Of a stretch of 5,703 nucleotides of DNA, positions 1-5,576 are shown one piece after another (positions within the stretch are counted from its first letter, which is position 1; each line of letters begins with the position of its first letter). The DNA is from an uncultured Alphaproteobacteria bacterium (lineage in GTDB: Bacteria > Pseudomonadota > Alphaproteobacteria > Caulobacterales > Parvularculaceae), in NCBI GenBank assembly GCA_938003575.1, contig CALKYG010000301.1, positions 1-5,703 on the forward strand, in the 5' to 3' direction. Made by a program: the position numbers and the translations under genes. The notes below the pieces were generated by a model. The model had not been told where the DNA came from, did no database searches, and saw only the letters and a program-made list of their open reading frames with translations.

Positions 1-297
1 TTGCTGCACGTAGATTGCGGTCGACGGAAACGTCTTGTCGGGCGTCACAGTGGCGACGATGATGAGATCAATGTCCTTCGGCTTCAGCCCCGCCTGGTCG
101 AGCGCCTTCCATGCGGCCGCCGTCGCAAAGTCGGAGGTCACCTCGTCATCGCCGGCGAAATGCCGTTCGCCGATCCCGCTGCGCGAGCGGATCCATTCGT
201 CCGACGTTTCAACGATTTTGGCGAGATCGCGATTCGTCACGACACGGCCCGGCAACTGCGAACCGACGCCGGAAATTACAGACTCGATCGATGACAT
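1..297 (-). CDS. fabH: 3-oxoacyl-ACP synthase III (FabH), N-terminal part
   Basis: FabH condenses acetyl-CoA (or another acyl-CoA) with malonyl-ACP in the cytoplasm to start type II fatty-acid synthesis. Ninety-nine codons are visible, from an ATG at 297 to the window edge. They carry the family's N-terminal signature: [13 protein letters not shown] near residues 10-22, then [18 protein letters not shown] (about 29-46), [10 protein letters not shown] and [19 protein letters not shown] (about 78-96). The active-site Cys expected near residue 112, and the later His and Asn, lie outside the window. The usual RTGI reads RSGI, a conservative change. A GAGGGG lies 9 bases upstream of the ATG. The gene starts 26 bp after the J-protein gene on the same strand, so co-transcription is likely. 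In many alphaproteobacteria fabH follows plsX; here it does not, so this may be a second KAS III copy or a rearranged locus. Family assignment is secure; whether it is the housekeeping enzyme is open. Confidence 0.93.
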   Translation of the reverse strand, partial: MSSIESVISGVGSQLPGRVVTNRDLAKIVETSDEWIRSRSGIGERHFAGDDEVTSDFATAAAWKALDQAGLKPKDIDLIIVATVTPDKTFPSTAIYVQQ

Positions 298-323
298 TCG
301 CTACGGCCCCTCGCCCTTGTTCC

Positions 324-803
324 TCAGCCAATATTCGCGGTCCGCTGTCCGCGCTTCTCGAGCATCACCCTGCGCGCATCATTGATCTTCGCGGCGAGGT
401 AATCAGATCCGCCCTTGTCCGGATGCAATTGGGCGATGAGTTTCTTGTGGGCGGCTTTTACATCATCGTCGGTTGCGTCGACAGCCACGCCGAGGACCGA
501 AGCCGCCTCTTCGACGCCCATTTCACCGCGCGGCGCGGGCGCCGTTCCCGCGCCAGGCGCGATGTCGCTCAGCGCCTTGATGGCGCGGTCGCGCCAGAGT
601 TCGATTGCGGTGACGCCTCCGGCGGCGGCGAGGATCATCAGGGCGAGCGGGAAAAGCTTTGCAGCGAAGAGCACGGTCGCGACCGCGAGAAGGCCGACAA
701 TCCTGAGCCGGACGATGTTATTGCGCTCCCCGCCCTTGCCCGCGCGCACAAGCACCCACGCCGCAGCGGCGAGAGCGAAGAATACGGCGATCTTACCGAG
801 CAT
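324..803 (-). CDS. Membrane-anchored J-domain (DnaJ-like) co-chaperone
   Basis: A 159-residue protein with an inverted domain order for a J-protein: membrane segments first, J-domain last. Hydrophobic stretches span about residues 3-20 and 31-66 (one or two further helices), then a Gly/Ala/Pro linker (82-92) and a J-domain from about 97 to 150. The HPD triad that stimulates Hsp70 ATPase is intact at residues 127-129 (QLHPDKGGSD), followed by the helix III signature INDARRVML. There is no Gly/Phe region, zinc finger or substrate-binding domain, so it is not DnaJ itself. The architecture recalls mitochondrial Pam18/Tim14 and bacterial membrane J-proteins, which tether Hsp70 to a membrane. The start is the ATG at 803, with AAGG 7 bases upstream. 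It lies 123 bp downstream of mipZ and 26 bp before fabH, all on one strand. Its client is unknown. Confidence 0.9.
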   Translation of the reverse strand: MLGKIAVFFALAAAAWVLVRAGKGGERNNIVRLRIVGLLAVATVLFAAKLFPLALMILAAAGGVTAIELWRDRAIKALSDIAPGAGTAPAPRGEMGVEEAASVLGVAVDATDDDVKAAHKKLIAQLHPDKGGSDYLAAKINDARRVMLEKRGQRTANIG

Positions 804-852
804 CAGGCGACCTTGGACGAATGGATCGCGTCACCATGCACCAAACGGAGAC

Positions 853-879
853 GGCGCGAAACCGCAGGCGGTGCGCGCC
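853..879. other. GC-rich hairpin between mipZ and the J-protein gene
   Basis: The arms GGCGCG (853-858) and CGCGCC (874-879) pair perfectly, and ACCG/CGGT can pair inside them around a CAGG loop, with a small asymmetric internal loop between the two stems. In the direction of mipZ transcription it sits about 50 bases after the stop codon and is followed by a pyrimidine-rich but interrupted stretch (GTCTCCGTTTGG) instead of a U-tract. It could act as a weak terminator, attenuator or mRNA-end stabiliser. The pairing is directly visible; the role is a guess. Confidence 0.4.
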
Positions 880-926
880 CGGCGAAATTAGGCCGCCTTT
901 CTAGAAGTTCGTCAGCCCGCGGCGGT

Positions 927-1769
927 TCAGGCTGCTACCCGTCCATCTTCGCCTTTGCCGTCGATTTCAGGCCTTGGAAGGTTCAGCGTTGCGATCAGCG
1001 ATCGGATCTCGAGCCGCGCTGTCACGTGGCTCATCGTCGACAGGCGCAGCGGCGCGTCGGGCCCGCCGAGATCAAGGAGGGTGAGGCCCATCGGGAACAG
1101 CTCGCGGTAAATCACCCGGTCGCCGAAGCCGCGCGCGAGGCGGAAGCCTATTCTGGTCGAAAGCTCCTCAAGTCTTTCTCCCATCGCGCGCTTGTTGTTC
1201 GCGCGTATTGCCGAAAGCCGGTTGCGCATGACGACCCAGTCGATGTTGCCAGGGACCCCCGACATCGCCCTGCGCTTGCGCGCGTCCCACACCATTTCCG
1301 AATAGAGACTGGGACCAAGAAGCTCGCCCGTTTCCGGGTGGAGCCGCGCGAGAAGATCGAAATCGACAAAACTGTCATTCAGGGGGGTGACGATCGTGTC
1401 GGCGTGCGCATGCGCAAGGCGGGACAAATGCGTGTCGGCGCCCGGGCAGTCGATCACAACGAAGTGGCAATCGGCCAGCGTCTGCAGGGTCGACGTGAAA
1501 TGCTCCGTTTCGGCGCGGCGCGCTTCTTCGCGGCTGTCGATCGAGGATGGTTCGATCCGCGGCTGCGCCGGGAAATGAAGGCTGGCGTTTTTCGATTGAG
1601 CGAACGCCCGACGATTTTCCATATACCGTGCAAAACTGCGCTGACGCATGTCGAGGTCGATCGCCGCAACACGGTATCCGCTTTTGAGGAGCGCTACCGT
1701 AATATGCATCGCGGCGGTCGATTTGCCCGATCCGCCCTTTTCATTGCCGAGAACGATGACGTGCGTCAC
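927..1769 (-). CDS. mipZ: Division-plane positioning ATPase MipZ
   Basis: MipZ is a ParA/MinD-type P-loop ATPase. In Caulobacter it binds ParB at the poles, forms a dimer gradient on the nucleoid and inhibits FtsZ polymerisation, so the Z-ring forms at mid-cell. The 280-residue product has the deviant Walker A motif GNEKGGSGKST at 8-18 (signature Lys 11, P-loop Lys 16), the IDLDMRQRSFARYMENRR block at 37-54 (Asp 40 matches the ATP-hydrolysis Asp 42 of Caulobacter MipZ by alignment from memory), the Walker B-like VVIDCPGAD at 104-112 and TPLNDSFVDFD at 128-138. MipZ-specific blocks follow: SLYSEMVWDARKRRAMSG (154-171), DWVVMRNRL (177-185) and DRVIYRELFPMGLTLLDL (217-234). These separate it from ParA and MinD. 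The start is a GTG with AGGGG 7 bases upstream; no better in-frame ATG exists. Residues beyond about 264 form a short polar tail. It is transcribed away from the PapD-like chaperone gene and towards the J-protein gene. Confidence 0.97.
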   Translation of the reverse strand: MTHVIVLGNEKGGSGKSTAAMHITVALLKSGYRVAAIDLDMRQRSFARYMENRRAFAQSKNASLHFPAQPRIEPSSIDSREEARRAETEHFTSTLQTLADCHFVVIDCPGADTHLSRLAHAHADTIVTPLNDSFVDFDLLARLHPETGELLGPSLYSEMVWDARKRRAMSGVPGNIDWVVMRNRLSAIRANNKRAMGERLEELSTRIGFRLARGFGDRVIYRELFPMGLTLLDLGGPDAPLRLSTMSHVTARLEIRSLIATLNLPRPEIDGKGEDGRVAA

Positions 1770-1796
1770 GAATTCACCCCTGAAAGGCTGGAGACC

Positions 1797-1815
1797 GCCC
1801 GCCTGCTGGGCGGGC
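1797..1815. promoter_or_regulatory. Perfect 7-bp hairpin in the mipZ leader
   Basis: GCCCGCC (1797-1803) and GGCGGGC (1809-1815) form a perfect stem around the loop TGCTG. It lies 28-46 bases upstream of the mipZ GTG start and about 150 bases upstream of the divergent chaperone gene. No T-tract follows on either strand, so it does not look like an intrinsic terminator. If the mipZ transcript begins upstream of it, it would be part of the 5' leader; otherwise it could be a protein-binding dyad. The rest of the spacer (1816-1967) shows a TTAACCAACCAACC run at 1821-1834 and no promoter I would call with confidence. Confidence 0.4.
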
Positions 1816-1967
1816 CCGGATTAACCAACCAACCAGAGGGTGATTTTACGCCCGCCCGCAACCCCCGCCGGGAAGGGCCGAAACACAGCCGCGCGAAAAT
1901 CCGGCTCCCCGATAGTCAGTCCTTAGCAATCTTGGCTGATTCTGGGGCCGGATGTGAAGGACGCGCC

Positions 1968-2765
1968 ATGTCTGTTCTGCGGTCAATCTTCTGGTTCTGC
2001 GCCGGGCTCGCCCAGATCGGCGCCGCGTCAGCCGAGATTATCGTTTCACCCCTGCGCCAGGTGATTACGCGGCAGGAGCCAGTCGCGATCTACGAGATCG
2101 CCAACGTATCCGACCGCATCATCGACGGCCGGGTCAGCTGGACCGATCTGGCCGCAACCGACACCGGCTATGTTCCGGCCTCCGCCGACCTGCGCGCGAG
2201 GATTTCGGCGGCCCCCTTCCTCGTCGTCAGTCCGGCGCGCTTTCGCCTTGAACCCGGCAAACGGACATCGGTCGCCGTCAAGCTGAGAAAGGGCGCGTCA
2301 GTACCGCCGGGCGAACGCCGGTCGCATCTTCTGATCGAGACAAAGCCGGTGAGAACGCCGCTGCGTCGCGCAGGCGGCGGGCTGGAGGTCGATGTCGGGC
2401 TCGGGGTTTCGACGCCAGTGATCCTGCGCGCGGGACTCGCCGTTCCGGCGGTCGCCATCGAAAAGACGAGACTGGTTCGCGACAGCGAGGGCCTGCTGGA
2501 ATTGCAGACGAGCCTTACGCGAACCGGAAAATATTCGTCCTTCGGAAAACTGACGGCGACGCTTGTCTCGCAGGGTAAAGAAAGACTGCTTTCGGAATTT
2601 GAAAACGTCGCAGTTCATGTCGATGCGTCTCAACGGACGCTGACCTTGCCGCTCGGCGACAATGCGCTGCCGCCCGGAATGCTGACGTTGCGTTATGTCG
2701 GGAAGGCGGAATTCGAGGGGCGCGTATTCGCAGAGAAATCCTTTGAAATCGCGCCCCCGCAATAA
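1968..2765 (+). CDS. Secreted PapD-like fimbrial/pilus assembly chaperone
   Basis: A 265-residue periplasmic protein. Residues 1-22 form a Sec signal peptide with a cleavage site after ASA (A20-S21-A22). The mature part begins EIIVSPLRQVITRQEP and continues as an immunoglobulin-like PapD N-terminal domain to about residue 126: YEIANVSDRIIDGRVSWTDL (42-61) matches the strand that in this family carries the bound-subunit framework, and FLVVSPARFRLEPGKRTSVAVKLR (84-107) is the typical 'SPp.f.l.pg..q.vRv' block. STPVILRAGL (148-157) corresponds to the 'iPvf.Rp' strand at the domain boundary. The C-terminal half is strand-rich and divergent. Family members escort pilin or coat subunits to an outer-membrane usher, but no usher or pilin gene lies nearby. 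The ATG at 1968 has GAAGGA 6 bases upstream; the open frame extends far upstream only because GC-rich antisense DNA lacks stops. It converges on the SPOR gene with a 3-bp gap. Confidence 0.82.
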   Translation: MSVLRSIFWFCAGLAQIGAASAEIIVSPLRQVITRQEPVAIYEIANVSDRIIDGRVSWTDLAATDTGYVPASADLRARISAAPFLVVSPARFRLEPGKRTSVAVKLRKGASVPPGERRSHLLIETKPVRTPLRRAGGGLEVDVGLGVSTPVILRAGLAVPAVAIEKTRLVRDSEGLLELQTSLTRTGKYSSFGKLTATLVSQGKERLLSEFENVAVHVDASQRTLTLPLGDNALPPGMLTLRYVGKAEFEGRVFAEKSFEIAPPQ

Positions 2766-2768
2766 CCG

Positions 2769-3584
2769 TTATCTGAGGGCGCCGATTTCAAGCATGGACA
2801 GCTTGTCGCCGCCGAAATTCGCAATGCGGCAAAAGACGCCTTTCAAGGCGAGCTTCTCGCATAGGGCGATCGCTTTTTCGCGCGAGGAGAACCCGCCGCC
2901 GACCAGGCGCAGATACTCGCCACGGCCTTCAACGACAACATGTTCGATACGGGGCTCAAGCAGGCCCAGCTCGTCAGGATTCTCGCGCTGGAGCTTTTTC
3001 CAACCGGCGCTTGCGTCGTCCACATTCTTGTATGACGCGAGATGCACCCCCCAAAGCACGCTCGTCAGCTCGATCTCCGGGCTCGCCGCCTCATTCTCGA
3101 ATATCTGTTCGCTTGACGCGAAACTTGGCTGCACCAGACGCGGCGTGTTGTCGACGGGAACCGGAGAATTCTTGGCGACGGCGCCGGCGTCCGGCGCGGC
3201 GACAACCGGCGCGGCGGGCGCGGTGGAAGGCTTTCTGTCAGGCAGCGTTGCGATGGTTTCAGGGTCCTTCAGCGACGCGCCTGCTGTTTGGGTCTCTGAT
3301 GCCGCGTCGGCAAGGGCGAGCCGGGCCGCCTTCTTTTCGAGCGCGGCCACTTTCGCTTCGAGAGCTGAATTTTCCTCCGCAAGGCGGGAGATCTCCGCCT
3401 GGAGTTCCGCCGCCCTCGCCTGCGCCGCCTTCAACTCCTCGCCCTGCATCGCGATAATATCGGGTTCAGCCTTGCCGGTCAGGACGGCGCAGCCCTGCGC
3501 CAGCCCCAGCATGGCGACTGCGATGATCCGTTTTCCCGCTTGTGTGCGAGGCGCAGCCTTGAAAGCGCCCACAGCTTGCCGCAT
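2769..3584 (-). CDS. SPOR-domain envelope protein with coiled coil
   Basis: A 271-residue protein. A short basic N-terminus is followed by a hydrophobic segment (20-37) containing LAQGC with Cys 32; this is an imperfect lipobox, so it may be a lipoprotein or a signal-anchored protein. Residues about 48-92 are a strong coiled coil rich in Ala, Glu and Leu (ELQAEISRLAEENSALEAKV region). A Pro/Ala-rich disordered linker runs to about 165. Residues about 176-258 form a SPOR domain: LWGVHLASYKNVDDASAGWKK, then EYLRLVGGGFSSREKAIALC and VFCRIANFG. SPOR domains bind denuded peptidoglycan glycan strands, which are enriched at the division septum. The start chosen is the ATG at 3584, with GGAGAGG just upstream; an in-frame GTG at 3608 has no good ribosome site. 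It diverges from panC across 50 bp. A division or wall-remodelling role is inferred from the domain and from mipZ nearby. Confidence 0.85.
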   Translation of the reverse strand: MRQAVGAFKAAPRTQAGKRIIAVAMLGLAQGCAVLTGKAEPDIIAMQGEELKAAQARAAELQAEISRLAEENSALEAKVAALEKKAARLALADAASETQTAGASLKDPETIATLPDRKPSTAPAAPVVAAPDAGAVAKNSPVPVDNTPRLVQPSFASSEQIFENEAASPEIELTSVLWGVHLASYKNVDDASAGWKKLQRENPDELGLLEPRIEHVVVEGRGEYLRLVGGGFSSREKAIALCEKLALKGVFCRIANFGGDKLSMLEIGALR

Positions 3585-3587
3585 TAG

Positions 3588-3594
3588 CCTCTCC
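3588..3594 (-). promoter_or_regulatory. Ribosome binding site setting the SPOR gene start
   Basis: GGAGAGG reads on the minus strand, with GGAG 6 bases before the ATG at 3584. It favours that ATG over the in-frame GTG 8 codons upstream, whose own upstream sequence has no comparable purine run. Confidence 0.7.
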
Positions 3595-3634
3595 GACCCC
3601 GGAAACACCCCACGAGGATACAGGGACCTATACC

Positions 3635-4519
3635 ATGCCTTCAGCCGCCGTCGATTCTCAAATCGGGGTCGTCCGCACGGTCAAGGCGCTTCGGGCGCGG
3701 ATCGACGCCTGGCGGTCGGCCGGCCTCTCCGTGGGATTAGTCCCTACGATGGGGGCCTTGCACGAAGGCCATTTGTCGCTCGTTCGCCGTTCAAACAGCC
3801 TGGCGGAAAGAACGGTCGCCAGCATTTTCGTCAATCCAGCCCAGTTCGCGCCGCATGAGGACTTCAATTCCTATCCGCGCCAGGAAGCGGACGACCTTGC
3901 GCTCCTCCAGCAGGCAGGCTGCCGCCTCGCCTTCATCCCGACCCGCGACGAAATGTATCCGGAGGGGTTTCAGACCGCGATCTCGGTTTCGAGCCTGGCG
4001 CAGGGGCTTTGCGGCGCTTCCCGTCCGCAGTTCTTCGGCGGCGTGGCCACGGTCGTCTGCAAGCTCCTTAATCAGGCGCGACCCGACATCGCCGTGTTCG
4101 GCGAGAAGGATTACCAGCAGCTGCTCGTCATCAGGCGGATGGTCCGCGACCTCAACATGTCAGTCGAGATTATCGGAGCGCCGATCATCCGCGAAGCCGA
4201 CGGTCTCGCAATGTCATCGCGCAACGCCTATCTCACCGCAGATGAAAGAAAAGTCGCGGGATCGCTCAACAAGATCATCGCAGAAATCGCCGCCCGGCTG
4301 GAGCGCGGGGAAGATGTTGATGCCGCTCTCCAGTTCGGCAGGGCGCAGATCACGGAATCGGGCTTCGACCGGATTGATTACCTTGAGGTGCGAAGCGCCG
4401 ACATGCTCGAACCGCAGGGCCCGGGACCGATCGACAGGGCGTCACGCGTTTTTGTCGCCGCCATCCTCGGCAGGACGCGCCTCATCGACAACTGGCCCGT
4501 CGAGCTCAGCGCGCGGTGA
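3635..4519 (+). CDS. panC: Pantothenate synthetase
   Basis: PanC joins D-pantoate and beta-alanine, using ATP through a pantoyl-adenylate, to give pantothenate, the CoA precursor; it is cytoplasmic. The 294-residue product has normal family length and all hallmark motifs: PTMGALHEGHLSLV (37-50, His 43 and His 46), FVNPAQF (65-71, Asn 67 and Gln 70), FGEKDYQQL (155-163, Lys 158, Asp 159, Gln 162) and MSSRNAYL (193-200, Ser 194, Ser 195, Arg 196). These match the ATP- and pantoate-binding residues of the well-studied enzymes by position. The common RPGHF(R)GV loop reads RPQFFGGV at 130-137. The ATG at 3635 has AGGGA 8 bases upstream. panB is not adjacent. The 3' end overlaps the convergent downstream gene by 14 bp. 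Confidence 0.98.
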   Translation: MPSAAVDSQIGVVRTVKALRARIDAWRSAGLSVGLVPTMGALHEGHLSLVRRSNSLAERTVASIFVNPAQFAPHEDFNSYPRQEADDLALLQQAGCRLAFIPTRDEMYPEGFQTAISVSSLAQGLCGASRPQFFGGVATVVCKLLNQARPDIAVFGEKDYQQLLVIRRMVRDLNMSVEIIGAPIIREADGLAMSSRNAYLTADERKVAGSLNKIIAEIAARLERGEDVDAALQFGRAQITESGFDRIDYLEVRSADMLEPQGPGPIDRASRVFVAAILGRTRLIDNWPVELSAR

Positions 4520-5261
4520 ACGAACACGGGCCGCCGGATGCGTTTTTTTCGATGAGGCCGATCGCGCCAACGCGAGCCGTGCCGCCCGCAGGTCCGGTCG
4601 ACATATAGGCGAGGATCTCGCCCAATCCGTCGCCGTTGAAGTCGGCGTGCGCGATCTCGTAAATCATCGTTTCGCCCTGCCCGATCGTCATGCGCCAGAC
4701 GCCCTCTTCGACATTGGTCACTTCGATGGAGACGGACGGCTCCGGTTCGCCGAACACAATCGCTTCCTGTTCGGCGAGCGACAGAACGTCCTCCTTGGCG
4801 GCCTTGCCCAACGAGAAATGGCTGCTCACGGCCGCGCGGCCTTTCACCAGCATCGACAGCGCGCCGCATGCGCGTTTGAAATATTCTTCGCGCCGCATGT
4901 CCGCGTTTGAAAGGGCGTACCAGCCCTGTTCAGTCATGGCGTCGTATTCAGCGCAAGTTCTCGCAGCCGCGCCTTCTTTAGTCGGGTCGGGAGCCTCAAG
5001 ATTCACGGTGACCGGGTCGCCGGCGCCGCTGATGACCGATCTGTCGCGCAGCGCCTCATATTGCGCCGACGTAAAACATGCAGGCGTCATTCCTTCGACG
5101 AGTCGAATTCTCGACACGATGCAGGGATCGCTTGCGTTCGCCTCAAGCGCCCTCGATGGGGCGTTCACCGCAGCCTGTCGCACGCTGGTTGCGTAATATC
5201 CTGCTGCGGCCGCCGCGAGCGCTCCTGCTGACCCTATCCCGACAAATAGTCCCTTCGCCAT
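4506..5261 (-). CDS. Unrecognised membrane-anchored or secreted protein with D-x-N-x-D-G motif
   Basis: I do not recognise this 251-residue protein. Residues 1-3 (MAK) precede a Gly/Ala-rich hydrophobic segment (4-24) that could be an uncleaved signal anchor or a signal peptide, so most of the chain is probably periplasmic. It has five cysteines (47, 62, 103, 132, 246), compatible with disulphides in that compartment. EDVLSLAEQEAIVFGEPEPS (158-177) leads into a strand-rich end with VWRMTIGQGETMIYEIAHAD. The clearest motif is DFNGDGLGEIL at 207-217, with Asp 207, Asn 209, Asp 211, Gly 212 and Glu 215 spaced as in calcium-binding loops of EF-hand, FG-GAP or VCBS type. Only one copy is present, so it is not a repeat protein. 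The ATG at 5261 is chosen because GGAGG lies 7 bases upstream; longer in-frame starts lack this. Its 3' end overlaps panC in the convergent sense. That it is a real gene is fairly sure; function is unknown. Confidence 0.75.
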   Translation of the reverse strand: MAKGLFVGIGSAGALAAAAAGYYATSVRQAAVNAPSRALEANASDPCIVSRIRLVEGMTPACFTSAQYEALRDRSVISGAGDPVTVNLEAPDPTKEGAAARTCAEYDAMTEQGWYALSNADMRREEYFKRACGALSMLVKGRAAVSSHFSLGKAAKEDVLSLAEQEAIVFGEPEPSVSIEVTNVEEGVWRMTIGQGETMIYEIAHADFNGDGLGEILAYMSTGPAGGTARVGAIGLIEKNASGGPCSFTAR

Positions 5262-5268
5262 TTTCGCC

Positions 5269-5273
5269 CCTCC
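5269..5273 (-). promoter_or_regulatory. Ribosome binding site setting the start of the 251-residue protein
   Basis: A minus-strand GGAGG within GGGAGGGG, 7 bases before the ATG at 5261, is close to the ideal anti-16S complement. It argues for that ATG over upstream in-frame ATGs at 5276 and beyond. Confidence 0.75.
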
Positions 5274-5386
5274 CATGGCGGCCCCGTATCCGCGAGCCCG
5301 ACGCGCAGAGCCGCCGGCCTCAATTTCCGCCAAGCCCTGCAGCTCTTTCGGCCCCATTCACCTTTGGAGGCGCCGCCGCCCCTGAT

Positions 5387-5437
5387 AAGTGCAACGGTTT
5401 TGAGCTTCAGTCTGAACCGTATCCGGATCAAGTGCAA
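5387..5437. repeat. Two direct copies of AAGTGCAA (TTGCACTT on the minus strand)
   Basis: The 8-mer occurs at 5387-5394 and 5430-5437, start to start 43 bp, close to four helical turns. The flanks are also alike: GATAAGTGCAA versus GATCAAGTGCAA. The right copy runs into the palindrome GCAATTGC (5434-5441). Both copies lie 125-180 bp upstream of the start of the 251-residue protein's gene, a position that would suit an operator or activator site. The match is exact; the function is inferred. Confidence 0.4.
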
Positions 5438-5478
5438 TTGCGCGTCCGCCAGCGCCGACGGTGCGTGAGCAGCGGCGT

Positions 5479-5517
5479 GTCATCGATGACGCTTGCGCGG
5501 CTTGAGGCCTCAAGCCG
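5479..5517. repeat. Pair of perfect palindromes, 12 bp and 20 bp
   Basis: GTCATC/GATGAC at 5479-5490 and CGGCTTGAGG/CCTCAAGCCG at 5498-5517 are each perfect with no spacer, and 7 bp separate them. As RNA the larger gives an 8-bp stem with a GGCC tetraloop, 60 bases past the stop codon of the right-hand minus-strand gene. No T-tract follows it in that direction, so a classic intrinsic terminator is not supported. A dimeric regulator site, a Rho-linked 3'-end stem or a stabilising hairpin are all possible. Confidence 0.55.
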
Positions 5518-5576
5518 TCGTCGATGCTTCGGTCGATATGGTAAGGAACAGCGTCGAAGTCCAAGGCGTCTGATGA

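Larger units (their letters stand above)
5262..5576. other. Non-coding spacer (315 bp)
   Basis: I see no convincing gene here. Short open frames on both strands read as arginine- and proline-rich shadow translations, and none has a good ribosome site with a protein-like sequence. The stretch separates two minus-strand genes and so should hold the end of the right-hand gene's transcript and the promoter of the 251-residue protein's gene. It contains two AAGTGCAA copies, an ACGGTT/AACCGT dyad (5394-5399 and 5415-5420), and two perfect palindromes at 5479-5490 and 5498-5517. No confident -35/-10 pair was found. Confidence 0.5.

Noticed and set aside
1821..1834. Possible full CtrA binding site TTAA-N7-TTAA
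   Set aside because: Only one TTAA half is present; the second half at the required spacing reads ACCA. Kept only as a half-site remark.
1887..1906. AGCCG/CGGCT inverted repeat upstream of the chaperone gene
   Set aside because: Five-base arms with a 10-base loop are expected by chance in DNA this GC-rich.
111..1967. Very long plus-strand open frame running into the PapD-like gene
   Set aside because: It is antisense to the J-protein and mipZ genes, is arginine-rich and domain-free, and stays open because GC-rich antisense DNA has few stops. Only the part from the ATG at 1968 has a ribosome site and a protein-like sequence.
3609..3634. TATACC immediately before the panC ATG as a -10 box
   Set aside because: It touches the start codon and would give a nearly leaderless mRNA, although an AGGGA ribosome site is present; no matching -35 was seen.
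2695..3858. 387-codon plus-strand open frame
   Set aside because: It is antisense to the SPOR gene and then out of frame with panC; its serine/arginine-rich translation matches a shadow frame.
3855..4910. 351-codon plus-strand open frame
   Set aside because: It overlaps panC in another frame and then the opposite strand of the 251-residue gene; the translation is a low-complexity Arg/Ser shadow.
5358..5564. 68-codon minus-strand open frame in the right-hand spacer
   Set aside because: No ribosome site, no recognisable domain, and it runs through the palindromes and repeated boxes, so it is more likely non-coding.
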